From an uncultured Clostridia bacterium (GTDB lineage: Bacteria > Bacillota > Clostridia > TANB77 > CAG-508), in the NCBI GenBank assembly GCA_944388775.1, contig CALXKC010000009.1, positions 1-39,871 on the forward strand: DNA of 39,871 nt, in the 5' to 3' direction. Within the stretch, counting starts at the first letter, position 1; every line of letters starts with the position of its first letter. The position numbers and the translations under genes were made by a program. This document shows, in pieces, positions 34,465 through 39,854 of the stretch. The notes beneath the pieces were generated by a model. It searched no databases. It was not told the origin of the DNA and was given only the letters and a program-made list of their open reading frames with translations.

Positions 34465-34797
34465 TTATTTCTTATTTTTTCTTGCATCAAATTCATTAAG
34501 AAACAAAGAATGTCCTATCTCTTTTGTAGATATAGCTTTCCCCCTATTCAAGTAAATCACTAAATCATAAACTCCGTTCAAATATTCTCCAGATATCCCA
34601 GTAGCAATCTTTTTATAAACTCTTTTACCAATCACTTGATATACTGTCGTTTGTGGCTTAGGTAACTTATCTGCAGCTTCTACAGCTTCATTTGGAGTAT
34701 CAAAAATTAATCTTCCATAATCATTGAAACTATATGTATGGTATATATTGACTTTATTTTTTGCTTTTCTTATTATACTGCCAAAACAAAAAACAAC
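34465..34797 (-). pseudogene. Start-less remnant of an unknown gene beside the tRNA fragment
   Basis: The frame is open for 111 codons from a TGA at 34800 to the stop at 34465, but it has no ATG, GTG or TTG near its beginning. The translation looks like real protein: SFNDYGRLIFDTPNEAVEAADKLP, TTVYQVIGKRVYKKIATG, LNGVYDLVIYLNRGKAIST, EIGHSLFLNEFDARKNK. The family is not recognised. It sits just outside the tRNA-Leu fragment, where repeated insertions often leave broken genes, so it is probably a truncated remnant. Confidence 0.45.
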
Positions 34798-34829
34798 TCA
34801 CAAACTCTTTAGTTCATAAGTTGTACATA

Positions 34830-34881
34830 TGGTGCGGATGAAGGGACTCGAACCCCCACGCCGTTGGCACTGGTTCCTAAG
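34830..34881 (-). other. 3' half of a tRNA-Leu(UAG): attachment-site scar
   Basis: On the minus strand it reads from the anticodon loop CTTAGG through the 3' anticodon arm, the long variable arm (GCCAACGGCGTG), the T arm (GGGGGTTCGAGTCCC) and the acceptor 3' strand TTCATCCGCACCA. Upstream the sequence turns into unrelated AT-rich DNA, with no D arm or 5' acceptor strand, and the preceding bases do not pair with the anticodon arm. This is the displaced 3' end left when an element inserts in a tRNA gene. The intact tRNA-Leu should lie at the far end of the element, right of this window. Confidence 0.85.
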
Positions 34882-35076
34882 TCTATTGTTATGAGTTATA
34901 AAAAAATATAAAAAATATAAAAAAACTTTAAAATATCACAATAAACTAACTATACTTTTCCTATATAAACTTTATCAATTACATGAATAATAATATGTAA
35001 TTTAATAATTTGTTAGAAAATTATATGAAAAGTGTTAGAAAAATTTTGTTTTGTAAGTTGCCTGTTGTTATTTAGC

Positions 35077-35119
35077 AAAAAATTAATCTCCTTTCTCAAT
35101 TAAGGGAGATTAATTTTTT
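35077..35119. terminator. Perfect 15-bp bidirectional terminator at the element edge
   Basis: AAAAAATTAATCTCC (35077-35091) and GGAGATTAATTTTTT (35105-35119) are perfect inverted arms with A- and T-runs at the outer ends, so termination is possible in both directions. It would shield the element from transcription of the flank. Confidence 0.85.
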
Positions 35120-35214
35120 ATCTCCATAATTTCTAAAAAATTACGGGGCAAAGAAAAAAATATAAAAATAATTTTTCTAATTTTTCATATACTACTAGAA
35201 AAACAAAAAGGGTT

Positions 35215-35280
35215 ATAGGGCTTTGCCCTATCATACAAAACACTTTCATAGAAAGTGTTCTAATATGTTATAACACTTAA
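35215..35280 (+). other. Candidate origin of transfer (oriT) upstream of the MobV relaxase
   Basis: Two hairpins stand 40-100 bases before mobV: ATAGGGC-TTT-GCCCTAT (35215-35231) and AACACTTTC-ATA-GAAAGTGTT (35239-35259). The second is followed by TAATATGTTATAACACTT. The MobV oriT of pMV158-type plasmids has the same plan, an ACTTTAT...ATAAAGT hairpin followed by GTGTGTTATACTTTA with the nick in that segment. The similarity (ACTTT/AAAGT arms, then TGTTATA) supports an oriT; the exact nick site is inference. Confidence 0.6.
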
Positions 35281-35318
35281 ACATTTATCAAAAAATAAAT
35301 TAAAGGAGGAATTTAATC

Positions 35319-36263
35319 ATGAGTTATGCAATTATAATTAATACTAACTATAAAATGAAAAACTTAGCTGGCATATATAGACACAATGAAAGAAAAAATA
35401 CAAATTATTCTAATAAAGATATTGACAAAAGTAAGTCAAAAGAAAACTATTCGATAAAATCTCCTTCTACTACTTATATAAAACTATTTCAATTAATTAA
35501 AGAAAAATACAATTTAAAAGGTCAAATAAAATCTGTCAGTAATATAGCTTGTGAATATATAATTACATCTGATAAAGATTTCTTTGATAATATTGGCATA
35601 GAAGAAACAAAAAGATTTTTTAAATCTGCATATTCTTTTGTCTGTAATTATAAAAATTTAGGAGAACAATATATATTATCAGCTAAAGTTCACATGGATG
35701 AAAAAACACCTCATATGCACTTAGTCTTTATACCTGTTATACATACTAAAGATAAAAATGGTAATGACATAGATAAAATATCATGTAGTGAATTTTGGAA
35801 AGGCAAGGAAAGTTATAAATATCTACAAAACAATTTTCATAAATATATGAATATTTGTGGATTCAATTTAGATAGGGGCTTAAATAACAATAACAAACAT
35901 CTTTCAATGCAACAACTAAAAGTTTTAACTAACTACGATAAAATAAAAGAAGAAATTAAAAAAACACCTATCAAAGAGACTACCTCAAATTCTCTTGATT
36001 TAGTAATAGCTGAAAACAAAAAACTTGTGAAACATTGTAACAGATTAAGAGAATATTGTATTACTTCTGTGAATACTTTTAATAAATGCTTAGAATATGA
36101 AATTGAAATAGAAACCTTAAAAAAAGAAAATCATTCATTGAAAGAGAAAATAAAAAATCTAAAGAATTATATAAAAAATATTTTTAATATTTTAGAAACA
36201 TTTTTTCATATTCCTAAAAAAGTATTACTTAAATTCTTATCTAAATATGAAAAGTCTATTTAA
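35319..36263 (+). CDS. MobV-family relaxase (Mob/Pre)
   Basis: 314 residues, shorter than the 400-500 of plasmid MobV proteins. The family motifs are clear: motif I YRHNER with His22 (the catalytic histidine position in pMV158 MobM), and motif III AKVHMDEKTPHMHLVF (His125, Glu128, His132, His134), which binds the divalent metal. SCSEFWKGKESYKYLQNNFHKYM follows as usual. The C-terminal third is a coiled coil (residues about 225-290). It nicks the oriT and leads one strand into a recipient with the help of a co-resident conjugative element. AAAGGAGGAATTTAATC precedes the ATG. The short tail may mean a minimal mobilizable element. Confidence 0.92.
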   Translation: MSYAIIINTNYKMKNLAGIYRHNERKNTNYSNKDIDKSKSKENYSIKSPSTTYIKLFQLIKEKYNLKGQIKSVSNIACEYIITSDKDFFDNIGIEETKRFFKSAYSFVCNYKNLGEQYILSAKVHMDEKTPHMHLVFIPVIHTKDKNGNDIDKISCSEFWKGKESYKYLQNNFHKYMNICGFNLDRGLNNNNKHLSMQQLKVLTNYDKIKEEIKKTPIKETTSNSLDLVIAENKKLVKHCNRLREYCITSVNTFNKCLEYEIEIETLKKENHSLKEKIKNLKNYIKNIFNILETFFHIPKKVLLKFLSKYEKSI

Positions 36264-36357
36264 TCATCATAATGAAAATCTCCTAAAACATATTATTTAA
36301 TATTAATACTATATACATTTAATTTAAAAATTTTGTACATAATAAATTCATTTCATC

Positions 36358-36382
36358 TAAAGGCAATATAGTATTGCCTTTA
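36358..36382 (+). terminator. Hairpin after the relaxase gene
   Basis: TAAAGGCAATA-TAG-TATTGCCTTTA is a perfect 11-bp inverted repeat with a three-base centre. No strong T-run follows on either strand, and it lies about 50 bases before the XRE gene, so it could instead be that repressor's operator. Confidence 0.45.
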
Positions 36383-36434
36383 AACATACAATTTTAGTAT
36401 AAAATATTGTAAAATTTATTAGGAGTTTAGTATT

Positions 36435-36692
36435 ATGAGTGGTAGTAAAAAATTAAATAACAAATCAAATGTAATCGCTGAAAATTTTAAAAAATTTAGA
36501 CAAGAAAGTGGATATTCACAAAGAGAATTATGCCAGAAATTAGAGTTAATGGGATTGCAATTATATAAAGCTGATATTTATTCAATTGAACACAATAAAC
36601 GTTCTGTAAAAGATTTTGAATTATTAGCTTTTTCTATTGTATTTAATAAACCTCTTGCAGACTTTTTCAAAGGGGTTAAAGATTTTGAGTAA
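36435..36692 (+). CDS. XRE-type helix-turn-helix regulator
   Basis: 85 residues. One HTH domain: VIAENFKKFRQESGYSQRELCQKLELMG, then the recognition helix region YKADIYSIEHNKRSVKDFELLAFSIVF, as in Cro/C1-type proteins. The spacing is slightly longer than in phage repressors and the style is that of helix-turn-helix proteins of Clostridial mobile elements. TTAGGAGTTTAGTATT precedes the ATG. Two palindromes, at 36358-36382 and 37118-37134, are candidate operators. A role in keeping transfer or other element genes quiet is inference. Confidence 0.85.
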   Translation: MSGSKKLNNKSNVIAENFKKFRQESGYSQRELCQKLELMGLQLYKADIYSIEHNKRSVKDFELLAFSIVFNKPLADFFKGVKDFE

Positions 36693-36721
36693 TAATACAG
36701 AAAATTAAATTATTTTATTAT

Positions 36722-36764
36722 ATGAATGTATTTAATAAAATTTATATAAATTAAATACATTCAT
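36722..36764. terminator. Bidirectional terminator between the XRE gene and the minus-strand gene
   Basis: ATGAATGTATTTAA (36722-36735) and TTAAATACATTCAT (36751-36764) form a perfect 14-bp stem with a 15-base loop; TTTTTTATTTTT follows on the plus strand. The right arm contains the stop codon of the minus-strand gene. Confidence 0.8.
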
Positions 36765-37068
36765 TTTTTATTTTTAATCCATCTATTAAGCCTATTTTAT
36801 AAGCAATATATTTATCTTCTTCTTTATATATTTGTTTTGCTTTTTTTAGTTTGTCATCAATATTTTTATTACATAAACTTAAAGATGAAAAACTTTTAGT
36901 ATCTGTCATCTTTTTAATATATTCTAAATAAATTTTCTTTCTATTTTTCATATCCAACTTAATATCTTCTATTCTATCATATTTATCTAATGTATCTATT
37001 ACATCAATAAATTGGGCTATTATGAAAGCTTCAGTATCTCTTATTTCGTTACTTATATCTTTATTCAT
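36751..37068 (-). CDS. Unknown small protein of the element
   Basis: 105 residues from ATG 37068, chosen because GGAG lies nine bases upstream; three extra codons precede it in the open frame. It is charged and predicted to be all helical (TEAFIIAQFIDVIDTLDKYDRIEDIKLDMK, KNIDDKLKKAKQIYKEEDKY). It has no membrane segment, no signal and no recognised family. It is divergent from the MSL gene, with a palindrome at 37118-37134 between them, so the two may share control. Functions in the element or in the retroelement cannot be told apart. Confidence 0.55.
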   Translation of the reverse strand: MNKDISNEIRDTEAFIIAQFIDVIDTLDKYDRIEDIKLDMKNRKKIYLEYIKKMTDTKSFSSLSLCNKNIDDKLKKAKQIYKEEDKYIAYKIGLIDGLKIKNECI

Positions 37069-37115
37069 TATCACCATCTCCAGTTTTTATTAAATTTTAT
37101 CATTTTTCTTTTATT

Positions 37116-37149
37116 TTGACAAGACTTTCTTGTCGATTTGTGTTATAAT
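37116..37149. promoter_or_regulatory. Palindrome and promoter-like elements between divergent genes
   Basis: GACAAGA-CTT-TCTTGTC (37118-37134) is a perfect 7-bp inverted repeat. TTGACA at 37116-37121 and TATAAT at 37144-37149 are both perfect promoter hexamers but 22 bases apart, too far for ordinary sigma-A spacing. A regulator bound at the palindrome could bend or untwist the DNA, as MerR-type activators do, or the palindrome is a simple operator; both are inference. Confidence 0.45.
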
Positions 37150-37194
37150 ATTTTTGAAAATTTAATTTTTAATATTACTATTGGAGGGTTTAAG

Positions 37195-37614
37195 TTGAGT
37201 AAATTATATAATACATATCTTGAATTGAAGAAAAAAGACGAAGAAATCATATACTTATTTAAAAGTGGTATTTTCTTTATTGCACTTGATGATGATGCTT
37301 ATACATTGTCAAAATTTTTTCATTTCAAAATAACAAATTTAACTGATACTATTGTAAAATGTGGCTTTCCTTGTTCTAGTTTTGATAAATATTCTAATTT
37401 ATTTTTGTTACATAATTTAAAGGTTAAAATAATAGAACTAAGTAATAGAGTTATATATCCACTCAAGGATTACACACAAACTACAAAAATAACAGAACTA
37501 TTAAATGATATAAAATCTATCGACATTAACACATTATCCATTCAAGAAGCCTATCAGTTTATAGAAAATTTAAAAAACAAAGTAACTAAAATTAATAATG
37601 GAGATATTATCTAA
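37195..37614 (+). CDS. MutS-domain-I-like (MSL) protein of the retroelement, copy 1
   Basis: 139 residues from TTG 37195, which has TTGGAGGG eight bases upstream; the longer open frame from 37138 has no such site. The segment LFKSGIFFIALDDDAYTLSKFF followed by KCGFPCSSFDKY matches the second copy (38968-39423: LVKIGKFYQVYGKDAYVISYFF...MCGFPQSSYNRV) and the mismatch-recognition fold of MutS domain I. In the active family a Phe of the FYxxxGxDA loop stacks on mispaired DNA; here the loop reads FFIALDDDA, so the Tyr and Gly are lost. MSL genes are known companions of DGR reverse transcriptases. Its stop codon overlaps the RT start by one base. Confidence 0.7.
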   Translation: MSKLYNTYLELKKKDEEIIYLFKSGIFFIALDDDAYTLSKFFHFKITNLTDTIVKCGFPCSSFDKYSNLFLLHNLKVKIIELSNRVIYPLKDYTQTTKITELLNDIKSIDINTLSIQEAYQFIENLKNKVTKINNGDII

Positions 37615-38302
37615 TGAAAAGGAAAGGAAATTTGTATCAAAATTTATATAAATTTGAAAATATACAAAATGCTTTTAATGAAGTATGTAAAAATACGAAA
37701 AATAAGAAAAAAGTTGTTAGATTTAAAGAATATAAATGTATATATATTTCTAGAATATATAACATATTACAAACAAAAACATATAGACCTGGTCCATACA
37801 ATGTATTTACAATATATGAACCAAAGAAAAGAAGAATTAAAGATAAAGATGCTTTGAAAATTATCTTTGATATTATAGATATTGAAGAAAATGGACTAAG
37901 TATTGGTGCCATGACGAGTCAAATTCTTGCTATATTTTACTTAAATGATATGGATCACTTTATTAAAGAAACATTGAAAATAAAATATTTTTTGAGATAT
38001 CAAGATGATTTTTTACTTTTCCACCCTTCAAAACAATATCTTAGATATTGTTTGAAAGAATTGAAAAATTTTTAAAAAAAGAAAAATTAATATTAAATAA
38101 AAAAACTAGAATTTACAAAAGTACAAATAAATTTATTTTTCTAGGTAGAAAACCTAATGGGAATTATGCAAAATTTAGAGATGTTAGAAGAAAAATTAAA
38201 AAGAGAGTTTACTTATACAAAACAGGTCAAATAGAACTTTCTAGTCTTATTAGTAGCATTATATGTTATAAACATTTATGCAAAAAAGGTAGTAACTACT
38301 AA
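37614..38302 (+). pseudogene. DGR-type reverse transcriptase with an internal deletion and a -1 frame break
   Basis: The two open parts together resemble a retron/DGR-clade reverse transcriptase. Fingers: KTYRPGPYNVFTIYEPKKRRI. Then, with no gap in frame, DKDALKIIFDIID, GLSIGAMTSQILAIFYLNDMDHFIK (motif 4) and FLRYQDDFLLF (motif 5, YxDD). The thumb side FLKKEKLILNKKTRIYKSTNKFIFLG (motifs 6-7) lies in the -1 frame. Between KKRRI and KDKDA about a hundred residues expected in the family are missing, including motif 3 with its catalytic Asp (the DISKFF-type strand). The frame break is at about 38062-38073, AAAAATTTTTAAAAAAA, where A AAT TTT precedes a TAA. It should be inactive as it stands. Confidence 0.8.
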
Positions 38303-38310
38303 TTACTACC
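38288..38310 (-). terminator. Terminator for the template-repeat transcript
   Basis: GGTAGTAA (38288-38295) and TTACTACC (38303-38310) form a perfect 8-bp stem. Read on the minus strand it is followed by TTTTTTG (38287-38281), so it would end the RNA that carries the template repeat. The stop codon of the convergent reverse transcriptase lies in its loop. Confidence 0.75.
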
Positions 38311-38481
38311 TTAAAAATAGTCCTAAAATATACTCCTTTTCGAATATTTTTACCTACTAACAAATATATTTATCTATTTTTTCTTTATACTTAGAAATCT
38401 ATCTAAGTAATGGACATAGTTTGTTTCTATATTATCTCTTATACAATCATTAATTGTACAACCACAGTGTATAGAAGCTAA

Positions 38482-38633
38482 GGGGCGAACTGCATAATTG
38501 CTGTTCGTGTTCTCGTTCAAGTTCGAACTATTGCCATTGCATAAGTTGTTCGCGTTCGTGTTGCTGTCATTCACATTGCGCACATTGAAGTTGCTGTTGC
38601 TTGAATTAGTATTGATACAGCGAGAGGCTAACT
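38482..38633 (-). repeat. DGR template repeat (TR)
   Basis: 152 bases, aligned without gaps to 39573-39724 (constant offset 1091). The 26 differences are all at positions where this copy has adenine on the minus strand, the hallmark of adenine-directed mutagenic retrohoming. Its minus-strand frame is full of AAC/AAT codons (Asn), as DGR templates typically are. The 3' end TGCAGTTCGCCCC is shared with the variable repeat and would act as the initiation-of-homing segment. It follows avd by 18 bases and is followed by the terminator at 38288-38310. Confidence 0.95.
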
Positions 38634-38651
38634 ACATACAACCACGCCCAA

Positions 38652-38996
38652 TTACTTTATACTTTTCATCCAGCCACTAGTATATTTGATTATATCATCA
38701 ATTCTATTACCTATTTTAACATATTTTTTATTATTAATTATCATCTTGTCATAACATAAATTTAATAAGAAATCTAAAATCTTAATTTTGGCAATTATTT
38801 TTTCTAAAAGTCGTTTTTTATTTTCTAGATTTTCTGTAACATTTGCCTCATAACATAATTCTAATAAATCATAACTATTAATTCTAATTCTATTTTTTAA
38901 TTCTAGATCTTTTTTAGGAAAATTACTTAATTCCTTATCAATTACAATTATTAATTTCCTAATAAAATTAATTACTTGAAACTTTTCTTCTTTCAT
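38652..38996 (-). CDS. avd: DGR accessory variability determinant (Avd-like four-helix bundle)
   Basis: 114 residues. The pattern FPKKDLELKNRIRINSYDLLELCYEAN in the middle, four amphipathic helices and the C-terminal KKYVKIGNRIDDIIKYTSGWMKS match the Avd/23S-rRNA intervening-protein fold. Avd forms a barrel-shaped pentamer with a positive surface that binds the reverse transcriptase and the template RNA and is required for mutagenic cDNA synthesis. The start overlaps the MSL gene by 29 bases; the template repeat follows directly. Target, MSL, avd and TR are thus in one direction, as in known cassettes, but the reverse transcriptase that should come next is on the other strand. Confidence 0.85.
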   Translation of the reverse strand: MKEEKFQVINFIRKLIIVIDKELSNFPKKDLELKNRIRINSYDLLELCYEANVTENLENKKRLLEKIIAKIKILDFLLNLCYDKMIINNKKYVKIGNRIDDIIKYTSGWMKSIK

Positions 38997-39423
38997 TTAT
39001 TATTTCTTCCATTTTATTTATGATTTCTTTAAAATCTTGTTTTTCCATATTGTCTAACAAGAATGTATTTATATTCTCTATCCTTGTTTTACAATTTATA
39101 TATTTTTTAGCTTTTTCAAAATATTTAGAATATGTATTTAAATTTTTGTTATCATAAATTCCTTCCACTTCATAATTATTTCTTCTGTCTAATATTAAAT
39201 AATTTATTTTCTTTTCTTCTAGTTTTGCAATCACTCTATTATAACTACTTTGTGGAAATCCACACATATGTACTTCTTCTACTTTTTTTAATTTATACTC
39301 AAAAAAATATGAAATTACATATGCATCTTTTCCATAAACTTGATAAAACTTTCCTATTTTTACAAGTATAATATCATTTTTATGTACTTCTTTAGCTGTT
39401 TTTACTATATTTAATATACTCAT
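38968..39423 (-). CDS. MutS-domain-I-like (MSL) protein of the retroelement, copy 2
   Basis: 151 residues from ATG 39423, which has TTAGGAGAATAATATT upstream; the open frame continues 18 codons up through a GC-rich hairpin but without a site. KNDIILVKIGKFYQVYGKDAYVISYFF is very close to MutS domain I, where FYxxxGxDA holds the mismatch-wedging Phe; MCGFPQSSYNRVIAKLEEKKINYLIL follows as in MutS (the GFPxxxLxxYxxxLxxxGxxV pattern). It lacks all other MutS domains, including the ATPase. As the motif is intact here but degraded in copy 1, this may be the working copy. A role in handling mismatched cDNA-target duplexes is inference. Confidence 0.75.
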   Translation of the reverse strand: MSILNIVKTAKEVHKNDIILVKIGKFYQVYGKDAYVISYFFEYKLKKVEEVHMCGFPQSSYNRVIAKLEEKKINYLILDRRNNYEVEGIYDNKNLNTYSKYFEKAKKYINCKTRIENINTFLLDNMEKQDFKEIINKMEEIINERRKVSSN

Positions 39424-39448
39424 TAATATTATTCTCCTAAATTCCTTT

Positions 39449-39466
39449 GCCTTGCGGACACAAGGC
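39449..39466. other. GC-rich hairpin 3' of the variable repeat
   Basis: GCCTTG-CGGACA-CAAGGC forms a 6-bp stem with a 6-base loop; wider pairing TTGCC...GGCAA (39447-39477) is an alternative. It lies about 107 bases past the end of the variable repeat on the coding strand and is much richer in G+C than its surroundings. Known DGRs need a hairpin or cruciform just downstream of the variable repeat for target recognition; this may be the counterpart, though it lies further away. Confidence 0.45.
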
Positions 39467-39497
39467 CCGCTTGGCAATCTACCTAATTATTTTGGAT

Positions 39498-39854
39498 TTA
39501 CTTTAAATTCCAATGTTCTTCTGTTTCATAATTTGTATTTGTATCTATGACATTAGATTTTAGAATTACTATGGGGCGAACTGCAAAAGTGCTGGTCGTG
39601 CGCTCGCGCAAGCCCGAACTACTGCCAAGGCATAAGTAGTACGCGTCCGTGTTGCTGCCACGCACATTGCGCACAACGAAGCTGCTGCTGCCCGAAATAG
39701 TATTGATACAGCGAGAGGCTAACCAGTAAATCCCATTAAATAGCATATTTTGTACATCTGTATTTTCTATTTTAGTATTACTGTAATAATAATAGTAAGC
39801 GGTCAACAAAAAGACGTATTGAAACCTTCTAAAATGAGATGTAAGATAAAAACA
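39498..39854 (-). CDS. DGR target protein, C-terminal variable domain (N-terminus missing)
   Basis: The frame is open from a TGA at 39857-39855 to the stop at 39498, about 118 codons, without ATG; TTG 39809 is the only plausible start. It ends in a C-type-lectin-like variable domain: NGIYWLASRCIN, FVVRNVRG, DAYYLC and TFAVRPIVIL, the frame common to DGR target proteins of Clostridia. The variable repeat covers 39573-39724, so the diversified residues lie between YWLASR and AVRP on the ligand-binding face. Intact targets are much longer and carry an export signal (often a prepilin-type leader). This copy is therefore probably truncated, or its upstream part lies in another frame beyond the edge. 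Confidence 0.75.
   Translation of the reverse strand, partial: CFYLTSHFRRFQYVFLLTAYYYYYSNTKIENTDVQNMLFNGIYWLASRCINTISGSSSFVVRNVRGSNTDAYYLCLGSSSGLRERTTSTFAVRPIVILKSNVIDTNTNYETEEHWNLK
39573..39724 (-). repeat. DGR variable repeat (VR)
   Basis: 152 bases matching the template repeat at 126 positions. The substitutions change mainly Asn codons of the template to Ser, Gly, Arg, Asp, Tyr, Thr, Leu and others, as expected from random replacement at AAY codons. It lies at the 3' end of the target gene and ends with the same TGCAGTTCGCCCC. Confidence 0.95.

Noticed and set aside
34830..34900. Complete tRNA-Leu gene
   Set aside because: No D arm or 5' acceptor strand is present, and the bases before the anticodon loop do not pair with the 3' anticodon arm.
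38062..38080. The reverse transcriptase frame break as another CGG-A site
   Set aside because: It lies in an A/T homopolymer stretch without CGG and needs a -1 shift, so it is a different kind of event.
38374..38583. Minus-strand open frame of 69 codons rich in Asn across the template repeat
   Set aside because: It is the template repeat read as protein. The Asn run comes from AAY codons of the template, and there is no ribosome binding site or function as protein.
39424..39477. Longer N-terminus of MSL copy 2 starting at 39477
   Set aside because: The extra 18 codons run through the GC-rich hairpin and lack a ribosome binding site, while ATG 39423 has a good AGGAG at the right distance.
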